From Acinetobacter pittii ATCC 19004 = CIP 70.29 (GTDB taxonomy: Bacteria > Pseudomonadota > Gammaproteobacteria > Pseudomonadales > Moraxellaceae), in NCBI RefSeq assembly GCF_000369045.1, contig NZ_KB849786.1:1090383-1154382 (forward strand): a DNA stretch of 64,000 nucleotides, written 5' to 3'. Within the stretch, counting starts at the first letter, position 1. Each line of letters begins with the position of its first letter. Positions 1 to 8,161 of this stretch are shown here, one piece after another. Made by a program: the position numbers and the translations under genes. Below the pieces are notes generated by a model that saw only the letters and a program-made list of their open reading frames with translations, made no database searches and had not been told where the DNA came from.

Positions 1-1088
1 GCATATTTCTTAAGAAGTAGGCCATAACCTAAATCTTTTTGATTTTTTTCAAAAGAGGCTAATAACTCTGGTGAACGATCACCTGCACGTAATTTTTCAA
101 GTTCGGCATAGGCAAGCATACCGTTGCGAATACGGACTTCATGCTGTTGCATGAGATCTTTAAGACCAGTAACTTCTTTGGTTGTTGAACGAGTTGCAAT
201 TAAACCTAATGCATATGGAATTTTAACTGCGTAATCTGTCCGCATTTCTTCATGGTTTGGTACACCAAACAAAGTAAACGGAGCAGGAGCAGGGTGAGTA
301 TCCCATTCGGCTTCGATCGCTGCGAGTTTAGTTTTTTGAACATCACCGAGTTCATAGCCAGATTCATCACCTAACAGAATCACTGAAAGTGTAGATGCAA
401 GACCGAAAATGGCAGCAATTGCAAATGAGCGACGTGCGAAAGGAAGATCACGTTTTTTAAGTAAGTAATAGCTTGAGATGGCAAGTACAAAAATTGCACC
501 AGTTACATAGCCCGCAGAAACGGTATGTACGAATTTCACCTGAGCTACAGGATTAAAGATAAGTGCGCCGAAATCAACTAATTCCATACGCATGGTTTCA
601 AAGTTAAATGCAGCACCTACTGGGTTTTGCATCCAACCATTCGCCACTAAAATCCAGAGTGCTGACATGTTAGAACCTAGAGCGACTAACCACGTTACGC
701 CTAGATGCTGAACCTTACTTAAACGGTCCCATCCGAAGAAGAATAAACCAATAAATGTAGACTCAAGAAAGAATGCCATAAGGCCTTCAATTGCTAATGG
801 AGCACCAAAAATATCACCTACATAGTGTGAGTAATAAGCCCAGTTTGTTCCAAATTGGAACTCCATTGTTAAGCCAGTTGTTACCCCTAACGCAAAGTTA
901 ATACCAAATAATTTTCCCCAAAATTTAGTCATATCCTTGTAAATTTCTTTACCGGAAATGACATAAGTGGTTTCCATGATGGCAAGGATAAATGCCAAAC
1001 CTAGAGTTAAAGGGACGAAAAGAAAGTGATACATTGCGGTCATCGCAAATTGAAACCGCGAAAGATCAACCACGCTTTCAGAAATCAT
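1..1088 (-). CDS. cydA: Cytochrome bd ubiquinol oxidase subunit I (partial, 3' end outside window)
   Basis: Subunit I of the cytochrome bd quinol oxidase, an inner-membrane terminal oxidase that reduces O2 with quinol electrons. About 362 N-terminal residues are in the window and the C-terminus is cut by the window start. The start is an ATG at 1088. An early segment [20 protein letters not shown] carries the conserved haem-ligand His (His21 here). A long quinol-binding Q-loop with [12 protein letters not shown] and [12 protein letters not shown] follows, as in the long-loop (E. coli CydA) subfamily. Several hydrophobic helices are visible. Its ATG shares one base with the TGA of the small upstream gene, so the two are translationally coupled; cydB is expected just outside the window. 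Confidence 0.95.
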   Translation of the reverse strand, partial: MISESVVDLSRFQFAMTAMYHFLFVPLTLGLAFILAIMETTYVISGKEIYKDMTKFWGKLFGINFALGVTTGLTMEFQFGTNWAYYSHYVGDIFGAPLAIEGLMAFFLESTFIGLFFFGWDRLSKVQHLGVTWLVALGSNMSALWILVANGWMQNPVGAAFNFETMRMELVDFGALIFNPVAQVKFVHTVSAGYVTGAIFVLAISSYYLLKKRDLPFARRSFAIAAIFGLASTLSVILLGDESGYELGDVQKTKLAAIEAEWDTHPAPAPFTLFGVPNHEEMRTDYAVKIPYALGLIATRSTTKEVTGLKDLMQQHEVRIRNGMLAYAELEKLRAGDRSPELLASFEKNQKDLGYGLLLKKY

Positions 1089-1282
1089 CAACGTGTCTCC
1101 TTAATGTGGGAAATATTATCGCCAGCAATATGCTCGGCGACCTGATTGTCAAAATTTTTGGGGATGGTGGGAGCATCAAACCAAATATGTTTGATCGTTA
1201 AGAGAAGCACTATTTTTATTATTAGAATAATAGTGATTTCTTTAACTAAACGACCATTAAGATTTTTAAAATTAAGGCTCAT
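1088..1282 (-). CDS. cydP: Small cytochrome bd-associated membrane protein, CydP family
   Basis: A 64-residue protein with one N-terminal transmembrane helix (roughly residues 15-32, rich in Ile/Leu), then a short tail with [21 protein letters not shown]. This fits the small CydP proteins encoded immediately before cydA in Acinetobacter and relatives, which are thought to be accessory subunits of the bd oxidase. Its TGA overlaps the cydA ATG by one base (TGATG), and it is the first gene of the operon. The function is inferred from context and resemblance; no biochemical motif is visible. Confidence 0.75.
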   Translation of the reverse strand: MSLNFKNLNGRLVKEITIILIIKIVLLLTIKHIWFDAPTIPKNFDNQVAEHIAGDNISHIKETR

Positions 1283-1660
1283 AAATTAAACCTAATTTGA
1301 TATTAATTTTATTATTAATCAAAATATAATAAAAATAAACATTAAATATATTTTAAATGAATATTTAAATAATTAATTTATATAAAACAATTACTTAATA
1401 TTTTAAAATAAATACTATACTAAAATAGTTTGAATTAATTATTAAATCCTACTAAAACACTTGTAAATAAAAATATTAAGTTGATTAAAATAGTTTGTTT
1501 TAATTTAATACCAACTAAAATGGTTGTATATTATATTTATAAATACTATTTCAAACTAAAAAAGTTGGAATAATAAATAATTAATTAAAAAGAAAATAAT
1601 AAAATATAGACGTAATAAAGTCTGCAAAAAGCAGCAAGTAAATAGAATAGTAGTGAGAAT
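1283..1660. promoter_or_regulatory. AT-rich cydPA upstream region with five phased dyad motifs
   Basis: This 378-base gap is very AT-rich and holds no convincing gene. It contains five copies of an ACTAAAATAGTT-like motif starting at 1419, 1451, 1484, 1514 and 1555. The start-to-start spacings are 32, 33, 30 and 41 bases, close to three or four turns of the helix. The best copies are dyads (ACTA-aaa-TAGT at 1419; CCAAC...GGTTG at 1511-1526). Because cydPA reads leftward from 1282, the array lies about 140-290 bases upstream of cydP, where an activator or repressor of oxidase expression could bind. The binding protein is unknown. Confidence 0.6.
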
Positions 1661-2269
1661 TTAATCGGGGGCGAAAAGATCGTTTGATACAGAAATTTTC
1701 TTGGCTACATAATGGCTTTTATGCACTCTGACAAGGATAACCTGAGAGTATAATTCGAGTTCACCGTATTCTGGTTCGACTTGAACGTAGTGGAGTTGGC
1801 CAAATTCATCACGCACTCGCGCTTGGGCAGAAAACCCAGGTCTAGCATTACCACTGGAAACCGTCGCTAATCGTCCTAAAAGATTATAGTTTGTATGAGT
1901 AAGCTTTGGTTTAATTACTTGGTCAAGGCAGTGAATCATGAACACAGTAAAAAAGATTGCGATGACAAGGGCTGGTACGATTAAATAAAATGGTGAAATA
2001 AAATAATGCTGGATTGCAAAGAAAGAGAGCTGTAAAAAATAGCCTGCAAAACTAAAATTGATAAGTAAAAAAACGAAAATTAAAGCTTTAGAAAATTTAA
2101 CGTTAAGTAGTGGTGAATTAGAAAGCCAAACAGGCGCAATTTTTTTGAGTAATTGACTTGGACGAAGACCAATATACATCCCAATGGTTTCTACCACGCT
2201 GAGTAATATCAAAGCCACTACACTTAAGTGAAATGGCATAAGATAATAATTGAAAAAGAAATCAGCCAT
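1661..2269 (-). CDS. YqiJ-like OB-fold inner-membrane protein (DUF1449-like)
   Basis: A 202-residue protein with about three to four hydrophobic helices in the first 120 residues (for example around 13-33, 60-85 and 92-115). A soluble C-terminal part follows (LLGRLATVSSGNARPGFSAQARVRD, HYVQVEPEY), which reads like the NfeD/YqiJ OB-fold. YqiJ proteins usually accompany flotillin-like YqiK and are linked to membrane-domain organisation; no flotillin gene is visible here. The gene follows the Rieske gene by 25 bases on the same strand, so it is probably co-transcribed with the kinase and Rieske genes. Family assignment is by resemblance only. Confidence 0.7.
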   Translation of the reverse strand: MADFFFNYYLMPFHLSVVALILLSVVETIGMYIGLRPSQLLKKIAPVWLSNSPLLNVKFSKALIFVFLLINFSFAGYFLQLSFFAIQHYFISPFYLIVPALVIAIFFTVFMIHCLDQVIKPKLTHTNYNLLGRLATVSSGNARPGFSAQARVRDEFGQLHYVQVEPEYGELELYSQVILVRVHKSHYVAKKISVSNDLFAPD

Positions 2270-2294
2270 GGCAGAAACTCTAATGTTGATCGCT

Positions 2295-2618
2295 TCAGTC
2301 TACGATATAGATACCGCCATCTGAATGTACTTTAATCTCAACTTTATTTAAAAAATCACCTAAACATGGTCCTGAGATACATTCGCCTGTTTCCACAGTG
2401 AATAAAGCACCATGGGTAGAACATTGAATATATTCTTGGTCTTGATCAAGAAATTGATTTTCTAAATATTCAAGCTCTGTTTGCAAGTGAGGGCATAAAT
2501 TTTGGTAAGCATAGAATGCGCCATCACGTTGCGTAATGAAAATAGTCGTTCCTTGTAAAGTGTCAAAAGCTCTAGCTTCACGCTCAGGAACTTCTTCCGT
2601 CATACAGATCCTTTCCAT
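2295..2618 (-). CDS. Rieske [2Fe-2S] domain protein
   Basis: A 107-residue single-domain Rieske ferredoxin-like protein. The two cluster motifs are visible: NLCPHLQTEL (Cys-x-His) and CSTHGALF (Cys-x2-His), followed by the typical ETGECISGPC segment. Such small proteins usually deliver electrons to oxygenases, but none is encoded beside it. The start chosen is the ATG at 2618, one base after the TGA of the kinase gene, with AGAAGGAA upstream. A longer reading from 2666 would run inside the kinase gene. The tight junction suggests translational coupling with the kinase. The partner reductase or oxygenase is unknown. Confidence 0.88.
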   Translation of the reverse strand: MERICMTEEVPEREARAFDTLQGTTIFITQRDGAFYAYQNLCPHLQTELEYLENQFLDQDQEYIQCSTHGALFTVETGECISGPCLGDFLNKVEIKVHSDGGIYIVD

Positions 2619-2619
2619 T

Positions 2620-3624
2620 TCAAGCACATTCCTTCTGAAAATTTTCAAGAAGTTTAGTATAATCATTAATTGCTAAACGTGGGCCAAATTGAGAAACAAC
2701 TTCACTAGAAATTAAGACAGCTAACTGTGCAGCAGCATTCAAATCTTGATGATGGTTTAGGGCGTATAGGAATGCGCCTGCAAATGCATCACCCGCACCA
2801 TTGGTATCAACGGCTTCTACGTGGCGACCTGCCACATGGAAATGTTGAGTAGAGTTAGAAACTAAAGCACCTTTAGCACTTTGTGTAATGACTACTGTAT
2901 GATTTTTAAAACGTAATTGAGCAAGAGCATCTTCAACAGTTGTTGTATTTGTATACATTAAGGCTTCTTGTTCATTACAAAATAGTAAATCTACGCCATC
3001 ATCCATGAGCTCTTCTAAGCCTTCGCGAGCGTATTGCACCATGGCAGGATCTGAAAGAGATAAAGCAATCTTAACATCATTTGCTTTTGCAATTTCTCTG
3101 GCTTGTTTTACAGCTTTGCGCGCTGTTTCACTTGTAGAAAGATAACCTTCAATATAAAGCCATTTTGCTGTTTTTAACGGTTCAAAGTCGATTTGATCTT
3201 GAGAAAGTTCAGCAGTGATGCCTAAATAAGTATGCATTGTACGTTCAGAGTCAGGACTAATGAGTACCATGCAGGTACCTGTCACGCCTTCACTGATTGA
3301 TTTTGGAGTGGTTTGGATGCCAGCTTCATTTAAACCTTGCAGATAAATTGAACCCAAATCATCGTTACCAACGCGGCAACCATAAAAAGCACTTCCACCT
3401 AATGCGCTAAAGGCTACAGTAGTATTCGCAGCAGAACCACCACTTGCTTGACCTTTATAATCTTGATGCTGTTTTAACTCCCCATAAAGAGCAGATTGAG
3501 TGTCGCCATCGGACAACTGCATGGTGCCTTTTTGCAAACCTTGTTGACTAAGAAAATCATCAGACACTTTAAATTCTTGGTCGATTAATGCATTACCAAT
3601 TGCAAAAAGATCTACAGTTGCCAT
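2620..3624 (-). CDS. PfkB-family carbohydrate/nucleoside kinase (adenosine kinase-like)
   Basis: A 334-residue ribokinase-fold kinase, the length normal for adenosine and sugar kinases. It begins VDLFAIGNALIDQEF, has the first PfkB signature region GGSAANTTVAFSALGG near residue 65, and the second signature NGAGDAFAGAF near residue 285, whose Asp is the catalytic base. It phosphorylates a sugar or nucleoside hydroxyl with ATP. Adenosine is the usual annotation for this Acinetobacter family, but substrate cannot be read from sequence. The ATG at 3624 (MATVDLF) is preferred over one four codons upstream because it aligns with family N-termini; neither has a strong ribosome-binding site. It heads the kinase-Rieske-YqiJ run. 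Confidence 0.85.
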   Translation of the reverse strand: MATVDLFAIGNALIDQEFKVSDDFLSQQGLQKGTMQLSDGDTQSALYGELKQHQDYKGQASGGSAANTTVAFSALGGSAFYGCRVGNDDLGSIYLQGLNEAGIQTTPKSISEGVTGTCMVLISPDSERTMHTYLGITAELSQDQIDFEPLKTAKWLYIEGYLSTSETARKAVKQAREIAKANDVKIALSLSDPAMVQYAREGLEELMDDGVDLLFCNEQEALMYTNTTTVEDALAQLRFKNHTVVITQSAKGALVSNSTQHFHVAGRHVEAVDTNGAGDAFAGAFLYALNHHQDLNAAAQLAVLISSEVVSQFGPRLAINDYTKLLENFQKECA

Positions 3625-4006
3625 ATGTGTTGTCACAAAATAAAAAAATCAGGTTGCTAAGTTTACACCATTGCTTGGATTTGCTGTAGTTTGTTGAATA
3701 AAATTCAGTTAAATCAAAAATTAGTGGAAAAATATTGTTGTGTGAATATTCTTTAGATTCGAAAATAGCTCGTTAAGATAAAATTGATAAGCTTTTTAAT
3801 TCAATGTCTATCATATACATAGAATTAAAAGCTTTTGTTCTGTTAGGATAAAACATTCATGGCTATGTGTTTGATATCAAAGCTGTGCCAATGAAAACTA
3901 ATACTCAACAAAAACATAGTATTTTACTTGGCTTTTGTTCGCCAATCTCAAGCTGACTCAGGCTATAATGAGACTTATTCACTTATCCGATATGTTAGGA
4001 GATCAC
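3625..4006. other. Divergent intergenic region with a long imperfect hairpin
   Basis: This gap separates the divergent kinase and protease genes, so it must carry two promoters. A hairpin is formed by AAGCTTTTTAATTC (3789-3802) and GAATTAAAAGCTT (3822-3834). It has thirteen paired bases, one bulged T and a 19-base loop. No oligo-T run follows on either strand, so it is not a convincing terminator. A near-perfect -10 hexamer TATAAT lies at 3964-3969, about 38 bases before the protease start, but no good -35 element is spaced correctly upstream of it. No short gene is convincing here. Confidence 0.5.
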
Positions 4007-6946
4007 ATGACTGTAGATGTCACTGAAACCATTTCTCAAACTGTTCACCCTGCGTTTCAGTTGCTACGTCAGCACCATGTAGAAGCATTAGATATTTTAG
4101 TGTCTGAATATAAGCATAAAGTCACAGGTGCGGTGCATTATCACTTGGCAACTGATTATGATGAAAATGTATTTCTTGTTGCTTTTAGAACCCAGCCTAT
4201 GGACTCTAAAGGCACGGCACATATTTTAGAACATACGGCTTTGTGTGGATCTGAAAAGTTTCCGGTACGTGATCCATTCTTTTTAATGATTCGTCGTTCT
4301 TTAAATACTTTTATGAACGCATTTACCGCAGCAGATTGGACAGCATATCCATTCGCTACTCAAAACAAAAAAGATTTTCAAAACTTACTTTCTGTTTATC
4401 TTGATGCGGCATTTGCTGCCAATTTGAATCCACTTGATTTTGCTCAAGAAGGTATTCGTATTGAACTGGAAAATGGTCAACCTGTTTATAAAGGTGTTGT
4501 TTTTAATGAAATGAAAGGTGCGATGAGTGCGCCGTCTGACCAACTTTATCATCAGTTGGCCCATCATTTATTTCCTGAAACGACTTACCATTACAACTCA
4601 GGCGGTGACCCGAAAGATATTCCTGATTTAACGTATGAGCAGTTAGTCGATTTTTATAAAGTACATTACCATCCAAGTAATGCTGTATTCATGACCTTTG
4701 GTAATCAGACAGCATATGAATTACAAGAGCAATTTGAAAAACTAGCTCTACACAAGTTTTCTGCGGGAACAACTTTATACTCTAAGCCTGAAAAACGTTT
4801 AGCTGCACCAATTGAAGTAACAGAGAACTACGGTGTTGATAGTGATGATTTAAAAGATAAAACTTATCATGTTCTATCTTGGTTATTACCAGAAGCAAAT
4901 GACATTAAATTGCGTTTAGGAATGCGTTTAGTTGAAGGAATTTTATTAGAAAATTCGGCTTCGCCACTTCGTCATTACTTAGAAACTTGTGGTTATGCTC
5001 AATCTACAGGTCCATTAATGGGCGTAGACGATAGTAATTTTGAAATGACTTTCTACTGTGGTGTTCAAGGTTCAAATCCTGAACATGCGCAAAGCTTTAG
5101 AGATGGTGTTTTAAATATTCTGCGTGATGTTGCTGCTAAACCAATTGACAGTAATTTAGTCGATGCAATTTTGCATCAAATCGAGTTACATCAACGTGAA
5201 ATTAATGGTGACGGCACACCTTATGGTTTAAGTCTAATTTTAAATGGCTTAAGTGGTGCGATTCACCATAATGATCCAATCCAAATTTGGGATGTTGACA
5301 GCGCAATTGCACAAGTTAAAGAAGAGTTGAAAGACCCAATGTGGTTATCAAATCTGATTCAAACACATTTGCTCGACAACCCTCATCGCGTACAAATGAC
5401 TTTAGTTCCAGACCCGACCAAGTCTGTAAAAGAGCAGGAAGCGGAAAAAGCTCGTTTAGCGGCTATTGGTGAAAAGCTAACAGATGCTGATAAGGCTGAA
5501 ATCATTGCTAAGACTAAGGCTTTAGAGGAACGTCAGGACACTCCTGATAATCTTGAGTTATTGCCAAAAGTAGGTTTGGAAGATGTACCTGCTGACTTGC
5601 ATATTGTGCAAGGTCAGTTACGCGAAATTATTTGTAATCGTATGGATACGCCGTTGAACTTGTACCATGCGGGTACTAACGGCATTTACTATCAACAAGT
5701 ACTTATCCAGATCCCTGAAGATATTGTGAAGTCACCTTACTTCAATTTGCTTTCTATTTTGATGGGTGAAGTAGGTGCAGGCGAATATGGCTATCTTGAA
5801 CTACAAAACTTACAAACTGCTGTAAGTGGTGGTTTAGGAATGGGCGCTTCTTTACGTAGTAAAGTTGATGATAAAGATAAAATTAGTGCTTGGTTGACTT
5901 TAACGACTAAATCGTTGACTCAGAAATTTGATGCAATTCATTTATTAAAATTAGCATTTGAACATCTACGATTTGATGAGAAAGAACGAATTATCGAGTT
6001 ACTGCAACAACGTAAAACACGTTGGCAATCTCGTCTCTCTGGATCAGGTCATAGCTATGCGATGCAGATTGCTTCTCGTAACATGAGTGCCTTGGCTCAA
6101 CGTGACTATCAAAACACAGGTTTAGGTGCATTGAACTGGCTGGGTGAGCTTGTTACTAAAATTACTCAAGATGATGCCGCTTACGATGAGCTGATTGCAG
6201 AATTAAAACGTATTCATAGTAAGTTGTTGCAAGCACCTAAACAGTTCTTACTAGTGTGTGAAGAACATCAATCTGAACGTTTGGTTGAAGAAATCCAGAA
6301 TGTTTGGGATAAATTGAATGTTGATACAGCTACAACTGAGTTAACTCAAGTAGAACAAGCTAATGATAATAATCATGAAGCTTGGTTAATTCAGGCCAAT
6401 GTTCAATTCTGTGCTTCTGCATATCAAGCTGTAGAAGTATCGCATCCAGATGCGGCTCCATTAATGGTATTGGCAGCTTATTTACGTAACGGATTCTTGC
6501 ACAGCGCTATCCGTGAAAAAGGTGGTGCTTATGGCGGCGGTGCTAGTTATGATGGAAATGCATGCTCATTCCGTTTCTTTAGCTATCGTGACCCACGTTT
6601 AGCAGAGACGTTTAAAGACTTTGAGGCAAGCGTGCAATGGTTATTAAATACAGAGCAACAACCTCATCAGCTTGAAGAAGCGATTCTTGGTTTAGTGGCA
6701 AGTATGGATAAACCAGGCTCTCCAGCGGGTGAAGCGATTACAGCATGTTATGCATTGTTGCATGCGAGAACACCAGCTTTCCGTCGTACTTTGCGTGAAA
6801 GATTGTTGCATGTAACATTGGATGATTTAAAACGTGTTGCTCGTCAATATTTAGTAGAGCAAACTCCTGTAAAAGCTGTAGTTGCGCCATTTGCTAAGCG
6901 TGATGAATTGCAGCAATTAGGTTTTACCATTCAACAAGTTAATTAA
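4007..6946 (+). CDS. Insulinase-family (M16C, PreP-like) zinc metalloprotease
   Basis: A 979-residue protease of the presequence-protease (PreP/Cym1) group, which degrades short unstructured peptides inside a clam-shell chamber. The inverted zinc motif HILEHTALCGS (HxxEH) lies near residue 72, followed by the family segment FPVRDPFFLMIRRSLNTFMNAFTA (quoted in part as RDPFF and TFMNAFTA). The C-terminal half has REKGGAYGGGASYDG, which matches the conserved substrate-binding Arg/Tyr region of M16 enzymes. The length is normal for M16C. The ATG at 4007 is preferred because AGGAGA sits seven bases upstream; an in-frame codon at 3935 has no such site. It is probably cytoplasmic, as no signal peptide is seen. 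pldA follows closely. Confidence 0.9.
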   Translation: MTVDVTETISQTVHPAFQLLRQHHVEALDILVSEYKHKVTGAVHYHLATDYDENVFLVAFRTQPMDSKGTAHILEHTALCGSEKFPVRDPFFLMIRRSLNTFMNAFTAADWTAYPFATQNKKDFQNLLSVYLDAAFAANLNPLDFAQEGIRIELENGQPVYKGVVFNEMKGAMSAPSDQLYHQLAHHLFPETTYHYNSGGDPKDIPDLTYEQLVDFYKVHYHPSNAVFMTFGNQTAYELQEQFEKLALHKFSAGTTLYSKPEKRLAAPIEVTENYGVDSDDLKDKTYHVLSWLLPEANDIKLRLGMRLVEGILLENSASPLRHYLETCGYAQSTGPLMGVDDSNFEMTFYCGVQGSNPEHAQSFRDGVLNILRDVAAKPIDSNLVDAILHQIELHQREINGDGTPYGLSLILNGLSGAIHHNDPIQIWDVDSAIAQVKEELKDPMWLSNLIQTHLLDNPHRVQMTLVPDPTKSVKEQEAEKARLAAIGEKLTDADKAEIIAKTKALEERQDTPDNLELLPKVGLEDVPADLHIVQGQLREIICNRMDTPLNLYHAGTNGIYYQQVLIQIPEDIVKSPYFNLLSILMGEVGAGEYGYLELQNLQTAVSGGLGMGASLRSKVDDKDKISAWLTLTTKSLTQKFDAIHLLKLAFEHLRFDEKERIIELLQQRKTRWQSRLSGSGHSYAMQIASRNMSALAQRDYQNTGLGALNWLGELVTKITQDDAAYDELIAELKRIHSKLLQAPKQFLLVCEEHQSERLVEEIQNVWDKLNVDTATTELTQVEQANDNNHEAWLIQANVQFCASAYQAVEVSHPDAAPLMVLAAYLRNGFLHSAIREKGGAYGGGASYDGNACSFRFFSYRDPRLAETFKDFEASVQWLLNTEQQPHQLEEAILGLVASMDKPGSPAGEAITACYALLHARTPAFRRTLRERLLHVTLDDLKRVARQYLVEQTPVKAVVAPFAKRDELQQLGFTIQQVN

Positions 6947-6967
6947 AATAAAAATTGGAGATTGAAC

Positions 6968-8122
6968 ATGGCGTTCAAACAATTTGAACGCACATCTTTA
7001 CAGCTAAGCATGGGAATCGTGCTTAGCTGTTTATGTGCGTCTGTAACATATGCTGATACCTTAGCTCCAGCAAACCCTGCCACAGTTGATGCATGTGTTG
7101 CTCTTGCTTCGAATGCCGATCGTCTGGCTTGTTACGACTCTGTATTTAAACCAGCAGCTCTACCTGTTGTGCAAGCCGCTGTAGTAGTACCTGAGCCTGT
7201 TAAAAAAATCGATCAGCCTGCTGTTCAACCAGAAACATTTAAAGAGAAGGTGGTAGAGACAGTTAGTAATATTAAAGTGATTGGTAAAGCACCTACACTT
7301 GAGCCTACTACTTCTTTGCTAGATCAACGTTGGGAGTTATCTGAAAAAAGTAAACTCGGTGTTTGGAATATTCGTGCTTATCAGCCAGTCTATTTACTAC
7401 CTGTATTTTGGACTAGTGACAAGAATGAATTCCCGAGTAGTCCAAATCCAAATAACACTGTAACGGATGCTCAGAATCTGAAATCAACAGAAAGTAAGTT
7501 TCAGATTTCTTTGAAAACCAAAGCTTGGGAAAATATTTTTGGAAATAATGGTGATTTGTGGGTAGGGTATACACAATCTTCACGCTGGCAGACGTTCAAT
7601 GCTGAAGAATCTCGCCCATTCCGTGAAACGAACTATGAGCCAGAAGCAAGTTTAATGTTTAGAACGAACTACGAGTTGCTTGGTTTAGATGGGCGTTTGC
7701 TTGGAGTTACCTTAAACCATCAGTCAAATGGTCGCTCAGATCCATTATCTCGTAGCTGGAACCGTGTAATCTTTAATGTTGGATTGGAGCGTGGTAATTT
7801 TGCTTTAATGCTTCGTCCATGGATTCGTCTTGAAGAAGATAGTAAAGATGATAATAATCCGGATATGGAAGATTACATTGGTCGTGGTGATTTAACAGCG
7901 TTTTATAAGTGGAAGCAGAATGACTTCTCTTTAATGCTGCGTCATTCATTGAAAGGTGGTGATGACTCTCATGGTGCTGTGCAATTTGATTGGGCTTTTC
8001 CAATCAGTGGCAAGTTACGCGGACATTTCCAGTTGTTTAACGGTTATGGTGAAAGCCTAATTGATTATAACCATCGAGCAACTTATGCTGGTTTGGGTGT
8101 ATCGCTCTTGAATTGGTACTAA
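6968..8122 (+). CDS. pldA: Outer-membrane phospholipase A1
   Basis: Outer-membrane phospholipase (OMPLA), a 12-stranded barrel that hydrolyses phospholipids misplaced in the outer leaflet. The 384-residue precursor has a signal peptide ending near ...ASVTYA-D. An N-terminal periplasmic segment contains CVALASNADRLACYD, common in gammaproteobacterial PldA. The catalytic stretch NHQSNGRSDPLSRSWNR carries the active His and Ser and the downstream Arg/Asn. The barrel ends with aromatic Trp-Tyr. The ATG at 6968 lies seven bases after GGAG; the upstream in-frame TTG at 6962 is too close to that site. The gene follows the protease by 21 bases and ends at a strong terminator. Confidence 0.93.
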   Translation: MAFKQFERTSLQLSMGIVLSCLCASVTYADTLAPANPATVDACVALASNADRLACYDSVFKPAALPVVQAAVVVPEPVKKIDQPAVQPETFKEKVVETVSNIKVIGKAPTLEPTTSLLDQRWELSEKSKLGVWNIRAYQPVYLLPVFWTSDKNEFPSSPNPNNTVTDAQNLKSTESKFQISLKTKAWENIFGNNGDLWVGYTQSSRWQTFNAEESRPFRETNYEPEASLMFRTNYELLGLDGRLLGVTLNHQSNGRSDPLSRSWNRVIFNVGLERGNFALMLRPWIRLEEDSKDDNNPDMEDYIGRGDLTAFYKWKQNDFSLMLRHSLKGGDDSHGAVQFDWAFPISGKLRGHFQLFNGYGESLIDYNHRATYAGLGVSLLNWY

Positions 8123-8133
8123 GAAGCTATAAG

Positions 8134-8160
8134 AAAAGCCGCTTTTAAAGCGGCTTTTTT
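8134..8160 (+). terminator. Intrinsic terminator after pldA
   Basis: AAAAGCCGC and GCGGCTTTT form a nine-base stem with a 7-base T/A loop followed by T residues. It lies 11 bases after the pldA stop and reads almost symmetrically, so it may also terminate ktrB coming from the other strand. Confidence 0.9.
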
Positions 8161-8161
8161 A

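Noticed and set aside
3935..4006. Longer start for the M16 protease
   Set aside because: No ribosome-binding site and no family similarity before MTVDVTET; the ATG at 4007 has AGGAGA.
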